Assembly (NCBI GenBank): GCA_905160935.1
Contig: CAJHZI010000463.1
Span: 496,001 to 560,000 of the forward strand
From: Enchytraeus crypticus
Taxonomy: Eukaryota; Annelida; Clitellata; Enchytraeida; Enchytraeidae
Direction of reading: 5' to 3'
Length of the DNA stretch: 64,000 nucleotides
The first letter of the stretch is position 1. Each line of letters opens with the position of its first letter. Shown piece after piece: positions 37,926 to 46,935 of this stretch. A program made the translations under genes and the position numbers. Under the pieces are notes generated by a model. It ran no database searches. It saw only the letters and a list, made by a program, of their open reading frames with translations, and was not told where the DNA came from.

Positions 37926-40585
37926 GCACTGCCTACTGACAGGTCGATGGTGTATAACGCCTCCATTCATCTCAATCTTCCGTTTTCCTCTTGAAAAAGT
38001 AAAAGCTAAGGTTAACCTTAGCTGGTAAAGCTAAGGTTAACGCCAGTTTCCTCACTCGAAAGCAATGTCAGTGACGGACGAGCCCAGGATTTGAACCCGT
38101 ACATACTGATCCGCGATCGAATAGCTTACCGACATCGCCACTGACTCCAGCCAAGTCCACATATGAGTGGATCTTTAAAACATCTGCGAAAATAGATGAA
38201 GTTGGTAAGATACTCGGCCGCGGACATCGCTTTCGAGTGAGAAAACTGACGTTAACCTTAGCTTTACCAGCTTTTACATCTAACATTCTTTTTGATATTC
38301 CATTATACTTGGGGGATTCTGCTTATGACGAGATGGGCCCCTATACCTTCCTCAGCTTCGACTAACATTTACTGGGCAGAGGTGTCATTCCCTGAGAACA
38401 CAGTCCTTTTTACCCTTTTTGCCCAACATTGCTATATGACAATAATAAGTGTCCATCGTTGTTACATAACAAAAATTAAGTGCCCATCATTGCTGTGATA
38501 ACAATTAATTAAGTGCCTATCACAGCTACATGACATTAATTAAGTGCCCATCACTGCCACAAGTCAATAATTAAGTGCCCATCATTGCTGTGATAATAAT
38601 TAAGTGCCCATCACTGCTACGTGACAATAATTAAGTGCCCATCACTGCTACGTGACAATAATTAAGTGCCCATCACAGCTACGTGACAATAATTAAGTGC
38701 CCATCACAGCTACGTGACAATAATTAAGTGCCCATCACTGCTACGTGACAATAATTAAGTGCCCATCACTGCTACGTGACAATAATTAAGTGCTCATCAC
38801 TGACACTCGACAGTATTTAAGGCTAACTTTAAGCGCCGATCACTACTGTACATACCTGCATCAGAAGCATTCCCACAATGAAAGCACTGCCCTGACAGTA
38901 CCCTACCTCTCTGTCGTACAGTGAGTAGGCCTGCGTAAAACAACAAAAAAAAACCATGTTAACTAGTTTACGTCAAAGTACAAGGGGTGTAGTTGTAGTA
39001 GTGTGCCAGAGAAAACTCAAACGTATTCACTGGAATAGGAACCCTACACTAATATCAGGTTCTAAAATCCAGCAACAGTAAAAGAGTTTTCTCTTTTCTC
39101 AAGAGTTTTACACAGCTGCACAGTTAATATCTCCTTTGCTAAAGCTCAACTGAAAATTGATAGAGGCATAAAGCGATACAATATATCTGAAATAGTATTA
39201 TATTAATAGCAGCAATATCATAGAGAGACAATGAAGAAGTTAAAGTTTTTTGCTGGGGTAACAAAAACTCAATAAACATGATCGAAATAGAAATATAGTG
39301 TAGCATTAAATATGACACGAGCAAAAAAGTCAAGGGAGGCACTGGTATCACATAAACTGTGTTGAGTTATTATCTTTGTTATTATTATTATTATTATTAT
39401 TACTATTATTATTATAATAATTATTAATATTAGAAACAAACTTTTCTAAATCTAAGTCGTGGAACACAATATCAAAAGTGCATAACATTTTGACTACACC
39501 TAATATAAAATAAACTAATATAATTAATACAGTATATAGGTCTGTAGTAGATCGCCCAATTTCAGTTTCCAGATACTATTAATAAATCTAAAGCTCAAAC
39601 AAAACACGGCAGTGATAGTTTATCATAATGAATAATTAACATACTATACTTATGTAAAAGCTGATAAAGCTAATGTCAACATCAGTTTCCTCACACGAAA
39701 GCGATGTCAGTGATGGGCGAGCCCAGGGTTTGAACCCCACACATATTGATCCGCGTGATCCGCGGTCGAATATCTTACCGACATCGCCACTGGCTCCAGC
39801 CAGTCCTATACATGATGTTAATGGATGTTAGTGGATTAAATGTATGTTGATATGAAAATTTATGGATTTGGAAAAGAATGAAGAGGATTAGCTGGACTCA
39901 AAAGGTGACAAATGAGGAAGTCCTGGAGAGAGTTGGTACAGATAGATAGTTGATAAATGTGTTAAGATATAGGAAGAAGAGATGGATAGGACACATTCTA
40001 AGGGGGGAAGGTCTATTAAAAGAGGTCATAGAAGGTAGAATGGAAGGAAAAAGGGGCAGGGGCCGGAAGAGATTAGGTATGTTAGATGATTTAAAGACCC
40101 ACTCATATGTGGAAATGAAGAGGAAGGCAGAAGACAGGGAAGAGTGGAGGCGTTATGTAAAATGGACCTGCAAGTAGGCAGTGCACTAAGAGAGAATATG
40201 AATATGTATGTTAGTGGATTAAAAATAGATACCTTCATAACATTGAACAGGCTCTCCTGCCCCAGACCATCCTTGACCTTGAAGAGTTCGTGGCGCGGGT
40301 AAGTCCTCGTGATGTCTCGACTGATCGTCTTCTCAAATGGTGACGTCAGCTTGAGCAGCTCAGCGTACCTCTCTTTCTCTGTGCAGTCCCGAGCACCACA
40401 CAACAGTTGCCAGACCATACCTCTTAGAGGAGCGGGGATGCCTCGATGTACCAGGTCCTATCAATCAATCAATCAATCAATTAACCAATCAATCAATCAA
40501 TCAACACCACACAACAGCTGCCACACCATTCCTCGCAGAGGAGCGGGAATACCACGGTGTACTAGATCCTATCAATCAATCAATA

Positions 40586-40619
<34 letters not shown>

Positions 40620-43527
40620 CATCACACAACAGCTGCCAGACCATTCCTCTTAAAGGAGCGGGAATGCCGAGGTGAACCAGGTCCTATCAATCAATAAATC
40701 AATCAATCAATACCACACAACAGCTGACAGACCATGCCACATAGAATAGCTGGAATGCCGCGGTGTACCAGGTCCTATCAATCAATCAATCAATCAGTAA
40801 GTCAGTCAAACAACTGATCAAACAATCAGTTAGTCGGTCAGTCAGTCATGCAACTGATCCAATAATCAATTAGTTAAGAAATCGATCGATCAATTAACCA
40901 ATCTTCTTCTTCTTATAAATAGATGAGTTAAGCAATTAACAAGAATGACAGCAACCAGAAGATACTTCTCAGAGAATTATGTGATGTATTCTGTGACAAT
41001 TTATAACAATCAATAAACCATAATATCAACTAATGAATTAATCATCATTCTATCAATAAATTACACATACTTCAATTAGTCAGTCAGCCAATCAGTTTAA
41101 AGTCATCATAACACAGTCAACAGACTGATTTTGCTAAATAAGAGACTAACGATTATAAACAGTTTCTGAGTTTAATATAGAAATTATAAAATTACTTTAA
41201 AGAAATATTCATAAAGCATTGGAGAATAAGTTCAATACCGTCACATAAGACGATTTCTTCTTGTTAATGTTCTCCCAGTCAGAAATAATGCCGCTCCATA
41301 AAGCCCACAGGCACTCCTCACTCTGAGGTCCTGCAGACAAACAAACCAACAGTAAATATACAAGAGTACACAAAAGCTAAAATAACTGGTAAAGCTTCAA
41401 CATGGTAAAGCTAAAGCTAAAAGTAAAGCTAATGTTAACATCAGTTTCCTCACTCGAAAGCGATGTCAGTGATGGGAAAGCCCAGGATTTTAACCCCACA
41501 CATACTAATCCGCGGTCGAATATTTTACTGACATCGCCACTGGCTTCAGCAAGCGAAAACAGTAAAATACATACTTAATGTTCAGCTAAATTGTGAATCC
41601 AAGGATCAATATATTCTGAGTCAAACGCCTTCAGGCTCACTAAACCATATACATTATAATTTGCTATTAAAACTATACTGCTATTTAATGAGTTTAAAAG
41701 TACTTTTATATTCGGTTAATTTAAGTTAATCTAATTTCTTATTAAGAAATGTTCACTTGCTATTAATTTAAAGAAATTATATTAATTTAAATTAGCAATT
41801 ATTAAATTAATGTAATCCACTTTAAAACTTTATATTATTTTTAAGAAAGAAATAAAGTAAATAATTTAGATCAACAAGGCACACAAACCCTGAGTAGAGC
41901 CGTTGCTTGCGTCAATCACATCATATTGTAAGCCAGACGAGCTGCTCATAATGGACGTACCAGACTTTATGCTAGAGAGAGAACTCTGCCTCGAGTGTCC
42001 GTCGCCTCGACTACGCACAACCTCAGCTGGCGTCTTGACGGAGAGCGAGCTAGCAGTCGTGTGTGCATCGCGACGAGGAAAACAGGCTCCATCTGTTAAC
42101 GAGTGCAAAGCCTTGCTATCCGCTTCCAACATCCTATAACGTGGAATAAGTGATAGAAAATATCAAAATCATCATCATCATCATCTTCCCTTGAATTCCA
42201 GTTTAATCAGGGTCTGGCTGGATATGAATAGACTGTCTCAAATCCTCTCTGTCCTACATCACATCATCCATCAGTCAATTCCCTAATTAAGACTTTTCCA
42301 TTCGTTTATATTTTTGTAGCAATTTCTGGAACCTATGCGATCACCAACCGAGTGCCCTTTCTAACGTTGGTGTGAATCTTAAAGCTTTAGTCACCTTCTA
42401 TGACATGTGCAATGGTTGTTTGAAGAATTGACCAGTTGGTCAATTCTTCAAACAACCCGGACACAACACGGGGAAAATATCAAAATATTTATAATAAAGA
42501 AATATAAATATTTATACTTTTTAACATGCCAGTCATACATCCTGTACTAGATTCCTGTTTTATACTCTCGTATTTGGTATGGATAGAGTTTAATTTTATC
42601 CTATTACAAAGTTTACCTTGAATAATATATACCTCAATGCCAGTTGAATAGTTATCTTAATATCAGCTTGTATTGAAAGCATTAATAGGTGTACTGTTAA
42701 AAACTTCTTCATTACAATATTTCTATGGAAAGTAGCAAGGGAGTGACTTCATACAATACCACAATGCAAATATAGATTACATCATCATCTTCCCTTAAAT
42801 CCTAGTTTTAACCAGGGTCGGGATACGTATAGACTTTATATCCAATATAGATTACATAACAATATTAAAATTTAGTTTGTAAGTAATTCTCAAACATGCT
42901 AGTATATAAATATATGGCTTATTTTTAATATGTATTCCAAATTCAAAGCATATGCTGCATGTGCAATATCGATATATAATTTTGTTTAAAAAGCTATGTA
43001 AACCCTCGTTGTACACAATTTTTATAGATATGTTCTAGAATTTAAAAAAAACAACATCAAACTGTACGTTACAAAGAGAGTTTAAATAATGTATAATTTC
43101 TAAATAATGTTTATTAAAAACCTTCAAAGCAAATGCATGAACAGCTCAAGACGGCATTATCTACGAAATAGTAAATTCAAGTACAAGCGTTAATAGTATA
43201 AATTTTAATTTAACCATTACAAAAGTATATATAAACCAACCTATTGGCCTGATCCAGTTTAGCCAATAGCAGCAGCTCTTCTGGACTAGAGGGTGGGGAA
43301 TTCCCTGAAGGGTAAGTCTTGCAACCAATAGAATCACTCAATCCATTTGACTGACAACTGACATCGGCTTGATCTCCGCCTCCTCTGCTTTTGGTATCAA
43401 GAGGTGTGGAAGTCAAGAGGTGTGGCTGAGTAACGTTTGATTGATTGACTGCATGATCTAGATCATCATCAACACTGGCAGTCAAGCCAATCGACTGGGG
43501 GATGGAATCCGCTAGCATTACGTCCAT
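29023..43527 (-). CDS. Evi5: EVI5-type TBC-domain Rab GTPase-activating protein
   Basis: Fifteen coding exons on the minus strand assemble into 879 aa with consistent phases and GT-AG introns. In transcription order: 43527-43241, 42133-41889, 41330-41239, 40457-40233, 38930-38856, 37853-37728, 36672-36529, 35810-35721, 34848-34751, 34470-34410, 33267-33214, 32669-32121, 31673-31527, 30507-30337, 29298-29023. The order of conserved blocks follows vertebrate EVI5: LLLLAKLDQANR, DWENINKKK, the TBC domain, LADRLIQ, LQEELIACKLREAEA. EVI5 proteins stimulate GTP hydrolysis by Rab11/Rab35-type GTPases in membrane traffic, cytokinesis and cell migration; this is family knowledge. The start is the first in-frame ATG after a TGA 27 nt upstream. 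A CAG directly before the ATG leaves open that the exon starts by splicing. The gene diverges from CNPPD1 and converges on INSM. Confidence 0.95.
29346..29635 (+). repeat. R4 dispersed repeat, long copy
   Basis: Starts with (ATC)n, then CCTTGAATCCCAGTTTAACC, and continues through TTTCTGGAGCCGAGGCGCTC to GGACACATCACGGGGAAA. The same order is seen at 42170-42478. The minus strand ends in a (GAT)n tail. It sits in the last EVI5 intron, beginning about 48 bp upstream of the exon 15 acceptor. Confidence 0.82.
30258..30310 (+). repeat. R4 fragment
   Basis: A short tail-end copy ((ATC)n, then CCTTGATTCCCAGTTTAACT, AGGGTCGGGA). Confidence 0.7.
30540..30588. repeat. (AACAT)n microsatellite
   Basis: About ten copies of a 5-bp unit lie 33 bp upstream of EVI5 exon 14. 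Confidence 0.93.
31095..31490 (-). repeat. R3 copy in EVI5 intron 13
   Basis: The minus strand contains the R3 words GGACCTGCCGATAGGCAT and, in a second partial unit, GCCAGTAGGCAGTGCGCTGA. It also has the upstream R3 module with AGCATAATCCCCAAGAAAAT. This appears to be one R3 copy plus a duplicated 3' end. Confidence 0.65.
31745..31915 (+). repeat. R3 LINE 3'-end copy
   Basis: Contains AAGACCCACTCATATGTGGA, GAAGAGGAAAGCGGAAGATA and GGACCTGCC. It matches 40020-40180 at high identity and lies antisense within an EVI5 intron. Confidence 0.82.
31918..32120. repeat. 32-bp array derived from the EVI5 exon 12 donor edge
   Basis: Six or so tandem units with the plus-strand consensus AACCTGTTACAGTGGATTAA followed by CTTTAATCTATT. 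The first unit in transcription order overlaps the last 27 nt of exon 12 (encoding QIKVNLLEQ) and its donor CAG|GTTTAT. Several intronic units keep an ACAG|GTTAAT match on the minus strand, making a row of candidate donors. Confidence 0.88.
32700..32955. repeat. 35-bp minisatellite upstream of EVI5 exon 12
   Basis: Seven copies of a unit with GTTAGACTATTACTAACGTT and CCCAAAATACCAAGT. The middle copies are nearly identical. It begins about 30 bp from the exon 12 acceptor but contains no exon sequence. Confidence 0.9.
33376..33432 (+). repeat. R4 fragment
   Basis: Tail-end copy: (ATC)n, CCTTGAATCCCAGTTTAACT, CGGTCGGGATACAAATAGAC. Confidence 0.72.
33449..33510. repeat. (AT)n microsatellite
   Basis: An AT tract of about 31 units in EVI5 intron 10. 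Confidence 0.95.
33717..33796. repeat. 11-bp tandem repeat
   Basis: Seven perfect copies of AAGTAGTCATA. Confidence 0.93.
35150..35285 (-). repeat. (CT)n tract followed by an R1 SINE fragment
   Basis: The CT tract spans 35150-35182. An R1 tail and body fragment (GGTTAACGTCAGTTTCCTCA, then CTCGAAAGCGATGTCAGTGA) spans 35226-35285. The tRNA-like head is missing. Confidence 0.75.
35345..35695. repeat. Diverged ATTACAGTA-type minisatellite in EVI5 intron 8
   Basis: An irregular array of 12-14 bp words (GATTACAGTACT, GATTACAGCTACATA) runs up to 25 bp from the donor of EVI5 exon 8. Confidence 0.82.
35721..40457 (-). CDS. Evi5: EVI5 exons 4-8 (TBC RabGAP domain)
   Basis: These exons encode residues about 209-428. 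Exon 4 starts DLVHRGIPAPLRGMVWQLL and carries the arginine finger in the motif ISRDITRTYP (R259). Exon 5 carries the glutamine finger in REVGYCQGSAF (Q296). Exon 6 reads MPEEEAYAVLIKIMYSYN and ELFKPSMAELGL. Exon 7 has SMYASSWFLTLF, and exon 8 FILRVGVAMLKL. Both catalytic finger residues of TBC GAPs are present, so the domain should be active. All introns inside the domain are phase 0. The exon 4 acceptor is preceded by (TGAT)n and not by a pyrimidine tract. Confidence 0.93.
36308..36446 (-). repeat. R1 tRNA-derived SINE
   Basis: A complete minus-strand copy: tail, body (CACTTTCGAGTGAGGCAACA), box B GGTTCAAATCC and head with CCAGTGGTGACGTCGGTAAG. Confidence 0.88.
36690..36905. repeat. 32-bp minisatellite next to the EVI5 exon 7 acceptor
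   Basis: Six copies of ACTATACTGTTCTAGATACA plus ATACAATGCAAT. It abuts the acceptor region of exon 7, whose own intron end resembles the unit (TATTGTATTGTGTATAG). It is intron-derived and includes no exon bases. Confidence 0.88.
37149..37305. other. 157-bp near-perfect hairpin (inverted repeat with tiny loop)
   Basis: Bases 37149-37223 pair with 37231-37305 as reverse complements with one visible mismatch (in ACTACTAGG versus CCTAGTGGT), leaving a 7-nt loop TATATAT. It lies in EVI5 intron 6. No terminal transposon motif, target duplication or second copy was seen in the window. Confidence 0.88.
37340..37592 (-). repeat. R2 dispersed repeat
   Basis: The minus strand ends GGACCTGCC-like (TGAACCTGCCGCTTGGCAGA) followed by GCACTAGAGAGAGA. 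The interior has CCATATTATTCCCAAGCTAT and GACCCACCTCACCATGAAAG. Confidence 0.82.
38022..38154 (-). repeat. R1 tRNA-derived SINE (nested)
   Basis: A complete minus-strand copy with box B GGTTCAAATCC. Its tail is preceded by a second partial tail, forming the palindrome AGCTAAGGTTAACCTTAGCT at 38001-38028. Confidence 0.87.
38196..38277 (+). repeat. R1 SINE with internal deletion (nested)
   Basis: The head (GTTGGTAAGATACTCGGCCG) is joined directly to the body (CGGACATCGCTTTCGAGTGA). Box B is deleted. It forms an inverted pair with the R1 copy 41 bp to its left. Confidence 0.83.
38425..38815. repeat. 31-bp minisatellite downstream of EVI5 exon 5
   Basis: About eleven copies of a unit with ACAATAATTAAGTGCCCATC and ACTGCTACGTG. 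The intron sequence directly after the exon 5 donor (plus-strand AAGCGCCGATCACTACTGTA) looks like a diverged unit, so the array grew from the donor-proximal intron. Confidence 0.88.
39370..39435. repeat. (ATT)n tract
   Basis: A trinucleotide tract with a few interruptions. Confidence 0.85.
39656..39806 (-). repeat. R1 tRNA-derived SINE
   Basis: A complete minus-strand copy with box B GGTTCAAACCC and head CTGGAGCCAGTGGCGATGTC. It carries a short internal duplication (TGATCCGCG). Confidence 0.87.
39835..40195 (+). mobile_element. LINE (non-LTR retrotransposon) 3' end, R3 family
   Basis: A 5'-truncated LINE copy antisense in EVI5 intron 4. Reading in plus sense gives RYRKKRWIGHILRGEGLLKE, EGRMEGKRGRGRKRLGML and then EDREEWRRYVKW. 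This is the basic C-terminal tail typical of RTE/CR1-like reverse-transcriptase ORFs. The 3' UTR is very short and ends GGACCTGCAAGTAGGCAG followed by TGCACTAAGAGAGAA, the R3 tail. No reverse-transcriptase catalytic domain is present. Confidence 0.83.
39950..40177 (+). pseudogene. LINE ORF2 C-terminal remnant
   Basis: A 75-codon open frame continues an upstream reading (RMKRISWTQKVTNEEVLERV) that is cut by a stop just before it. Its words RWIGHILRG and REEWRRYV are conserved at the end of LINE polymerases. It is a 5'-truncated non-functional piece. Confidence 0.8.
40458..40780 (-). repeat. Three echo copies of EVI5 exon 4's 5' edge
   Basis: Upstream of exon 4, segments at about 40505-40569, 40622-40684 and 40711-40776 repeat the exon's acceptor (ATAG) and its first 60-odd bases, separated by (TGAT)n tracts. 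The echoes read DLVHRGIPAPLRGMVWQLLC, DLVHLGIPAPLRGMVWQLLC and DLVHRGIPAILCGMVCQLLC. The first echo runs into a TGA a few codons later, within the repeat. The frame is open over the echoed part, and the substitutions in the third suggest decay without selection. Confidence 0.9.
41239..43527 (-). CDS. Evi5: EVI5 exons 1-3 (N-terminal region)
   Basis: Exon 1 (43527-43241) encodes a Ser/Asp-rich, poorly conserved N-terminus that ends in the family block SPEELLLLAKLDQANR. Exon 2 (42133-41889) continues it with MLEADSKALHSL and a Ser-rich stretch (SSLSSIKSGTSIMSSSSG). Exon 3 (41330-41239) carries CLWALWSGIISDWENINKKK, the segment directly before the TBC domain. The splice junction between exons 1 and 2 rebuilds an arginine codon, and that between exons 2 and 3 a glycine codon. 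Confidence 0.9.
41382..41553 (-). repeat. R1 tRNA-derived SINE with repeated tail
   Basis: A full minus-strand copy. The tail is expanded by several AAAGCTAAAG-type words at 41390-41430. Box B is degenerate (GGTTAAAATCC). Confidence 0.85.
42165..42478 (+). repeat. R4 dispersed repeat, long copy
   Basis: Same structure as the copy at 29346: (ATC)n, CCTTGAATTCCAGTTTAATC, TTTCTGGAACCTATGCGATC, TTTAGTCACCTTCTATGACA, GGACACAACACGGGGAAAAT. A 44-nt palindrome (42414-42457, 21-bp arms, 2-nt loop) lies near its far end. Confidence 0.83.
42782..42835 (+). repeat. R4 fragment
   Basis: A tail-end copy only (CCTTAAATCCTAGTTTTAAC, CAGGGTCGGGATACG). Confidence 0.7.
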
Positions 43528-43615
43528 TCTGACATCAAGTGCAAAACTGATTCATAGCGGAGATATCTAATGCTATATAGATCTCTGCCACAATGTATAC
43601 AAATATAAATATATT

Positions 43616-43616
43616 A

Positions 43617-43699
<83 letters not shown>

Positions 43700-43795
43700 T
43701 GCCTTATCCATACCTTAAGTAGCCTATAGCTTGGGCAAAAATATTACTTCTGAGGTGGTTTCTCATTGCCTTCCTCATTCTAGCTTAGTTGACTC
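43616..43795 (-). repeat. (AT)n tract joined to an R2 fragment
   Basis: The AT tract is followed by the R2 words TGCCTTATCCATACCTTAAG and TTCTGAGGTGGTTTCTCATT. Confidence 0.75.
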
Positions 43796-45596
43796 TGATC
43801 ACGTACAGTTAACAGTTGGTCTATTTTTAAGTGTCCCAAATACAACATTGGTAATATATACATATATACAATTTAACAATGTTTCTACAAGCTCTGAAAC
43901 AGCTATCTATATTTATATATTGTAGGCATCTGGCAAGAAAGCTATTTATCAGCTCTGACCATTTACTAAGTTTCTTTACCAAGCTACTTGTTTTAGCAAG
44001 TAAATCACAGTCAATGTAATTACGTAGGCTCTAACTGCACACCCCATACAAATGTTGCCAAATAAATTCTGAAAAACTTCACAGTCATGAATTCATTTGC
44101 AGTACTGAAAATTTTAAGTACAGCCAGTGTTAAAGCATAACATTTTAAACTAGAAAACACTTTCACTGGAATCTGATTCCCAGAACTTATAACCTCTGTC
44201 CCATTAAAAGAGTCAATAATTTAGAAAATAAAAACAGAAGAAAGTCTACTATTCTATATTAAATGAACATTTAACATCATCTGTCAGAAGTAATATTGCA
44301 AAATGATCAAACATTGTTTAATTAATGTTATACTTTAAGGATTTCCTACTTATTACGTATCTCCAAATCATTCTGTGTAGTGAAGGAAAACATGGTCTAT
44401 AGCCTATATAGCTATAGACCATATCTAGTGTGACAAGACCTTTGCAAATTTCACATCAAGAAGCAAATAAAATTTTGTAGAAACTTCTTAAATGATCAAT
44501 CATATTTGAATCACCTTGCTGCCTTCATTTAACTATCAATGTTTGCGCTGCTTACGGGTATGTACAGTTTTTGGCTTATTCACAGTTCCTGGACTAAACA
44601 CAGAATTAAAATTAATTTTTAAGTGGATCTGATTATATACTGAAATAAAGGTCAACCTTATATCTTAAGCTAAAAGCTTAGAGTCTCATGTAAGTTATGG
44701 CCACAAATTTTAAAGTCTTAAATATCACAAGCAATATGCAGTTGAGTTACTTACTATTGGATTAACTACTACTCAGCGGTAACTGAATATTGATAAAGGG
44801 CTAGACAAAGATAAAGTCTAAGTAAATTTCTGCAGAGGTCTTGCATCTCATAATATACAGTTAAGCAGCTACAGTCTGTCATAAGGTTTCGTGGACACAA
44901 GTGTTTATATAATTAAATAGTCGCCAATAAATAGAAAAAACGGTGTTCAGACAAACAACACACCCACCAAATACTTCTAACGACGCAGTATTATAGAAAC
45001 TGGCCTTACAAAAAATATATAATACAAGTCCCTCAATTTACTTTCAAAATCAACTAAACTCTTAACAATTCCGAAGTTTCGAGATAAAGAAATACTGGAC
45101 AATTTAATTTTTGGAGTAATTTAAATTTAATTGATTATAAGTAGATAATGTAAAAGTACGCTTAATATTTAACTACAATCTGCAAATACAATTTTCTGAT
45201 ACTTAATCACATTAAATAATATAAGTAATATTTACTAAACATATAAAATCAAAAGTTAAATAAATCTTACACACTATTTAATTAATTTATAATATTTATT
45301 GTTATTTTTATTATTGAAAGCAACTTCCTAAAACAGCTGATTAGCTCGACGACCGGAAAAGTTTTTTAAAGAGATATTTCTGAACTTTTGCACTGGTTTT
45401 GCACTTTTTTTTAATTGCACTGGTTCAAGAAGAATTGGAGAATATATCACTAGTCTAGTCGTAATTTCATGCCTCATCCATAGACCTCAGCATATGTAAA
45501 AATGGTAGAGGAATAAATACTAATCGAAATATATGTACTATTATATAAATCATATTCTCTACATATGTGTGTGTGTATCATTGTATGTGGTATTCG

Positions 45597-45655
45597 AAAC
45601 CTCGTGGTTTCGAATCCCAGCCGCGCTGATCTGAGAGTAAAATCTCGGAAATCGG
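45597..45655 (+). repeat. tRNA-like fragment, left member of an inverted pair
   Basis: Contains GGTTTCGAATCCCAGCCGCG and CTGATCTGAGAGTAAAATCT. The reverse complement of the same sequence occurs at 46868-46935. The GGTTCGAATCCC core resembles box B, so this is probably a small SINE family and not a tRNA gene. Confidence 0.6.
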
Positions 45656-45772
45656 GAGTGTGTTGTCTAGCATACGGGGTATGTGTAGCATGCGGGGTAT
45701 GCGTGGCACCTAGAAGGCACCGTACAGTTGATCATTTCACAATAATGCGTTTTTACTTGTTTGGTATGTTGG

Positions 45773-46588
45773 CCGTGGCGGATCCAGGGGGCAGGGGGCC
45801 TGGCCCCCCCTTAGGTCCGACGATAAAAAAAATTTAAACTCTATTTTCATTGTTTCTATGGCAATTTCGATGTTTAAATATGTTAGTAATGACAGTGGTT
45901 AGCGGTGGGGGGGGGGGGGGGGGGGCGGGGGAGGGTAAGACGGTATATTTTCATTGTTTCTATTGCAATTTCGATGTGTAAATATGTTAGTAATGGCAGT
46001 GGTTAGGGGGGGGGGGCCGGGCGACAGTAAGACAGGCTATATTTTCATTGTTTCTATGGTAATTTCGATGTGTAAACATGTTAGTAATGACAGTGCTTGG
46101 GGGGGGGGGGGGGGGGGGGGGGTAAGACAGGTATATTTTCATTGTTTCTATGGCAATTTCGAAGTGTAAACATGTTAGTAATGGCAGTGGTTAGGGGGGT
46201 GGCGGGGGGTACGACAAGGAACGCAGTTCCAATAGCTCAATTTTTTCTAGGATATACTAGAAGCCCTGTATAATGGAAGGAGCCCGAAAAATGTTGACCG
46301 TTTTACTAGCTCTCAATTTTCACTTGAAACAATGCGTAACCAATGCATTGGGGGAAAAAAGTTTTCCCCTGACTTTAGCACGGGTATGAGCGGGGGGGGG
46401 GGGGGGGGTAAGGTACGGGGATACACTCACTCTATGAGCCAAACGCTGTAGTGAACAAATTTTTTTTGAGCTCCCCCCACACAAATTTGTCTGGTTACGT
46501 CACGTGTCCCGAAGAAGAAAGCAAAAAAATGTACACTCTCAAAAAAAAATTTCGGGTCTCCCTTAAAAAATTCCTGTATCCGCCCCTG
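45773..46588. mobile_element. hAT-type non-autonomous element with G-rich internal repeats
   Basis: The termini read CCGTGGCGGATCCAGG and, inverted at the right end, CAGGGGCGGATACAGG. They are flanked by identical 8-bp duplications TATGTTGG (45765-45772 and 46589-46596), the hAT target-site length. The interior holds about four copies of a roughly 100-bp unit (TATTTTCATTGTTTCTATGG, ATGTTAGTAATGACAGTG), each followed by a run of 10-25 G. No transposase frame is visible. Confidence 0.85.
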
Positions 46589-46867
46589 TATGTTGGTGAG
46601 TGTTTAGTTTTTCTTGTGGTCTTTTTTTGATGACTATCAACTTGTCAAGGTTAGTATTTTTCCTTTGCGGTCTCTATGTATTGAGGTATGAAATTACGAC
46701 TAGGCTTGTGTTAGTCTTTACGACTTCCTGAACCAATATAATTAAATCAAGTTAAGTTAAGTAAAACACGCATTAAAGTGAAATGATCAACTATGTTGAT
46801 ATCTATCACGTTTTTAACACCACATGTTTAAACCAATAGGCAATTTAGACCATTTTACGTGTAACCA

Positions 46868-46935
46868 GTCCAGTGAATGTCCGAGATTTTACTCTCAGAT
46901 CAGCGCGGCTGGGATTCGAACCCAGGAGGGTTCAT
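46868..46935 (-). repeat. tRNA-like fragment, right member of an inverted pair
   Basis: Minus-strand CTGGGTTCGAATCCCAGCCG followed by CGCTGATCTGAGAGTAAAAT. It matches 45597-45655 in opposite orientation, and the pair encloses the hAT-type element. Confidence 0.6.

Larger units (their letters stand above)
37880..38420 (-). repeat. R3 element with two nested R1 SINEs
   Basis: The R3 sequence is in three parts: the 3' end with (GA)n tail (37880-37993), a middle piece with CCACATATGAGTGGATCTTT (38155-38185) and an upstream module with GGGGGATTCTGCTTATGACG (38285-38420). The gaps hold R1 copies in opposite orientations, so the SINEs appear to have inserted into an older R3 copy. Confidence 0.8.

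Noticed and set aside
38425-38815. CRISPR-like array
   Set aside because: Repeats follow each other directly without unique spacers and this is an animal intron; it is a minisatellite.
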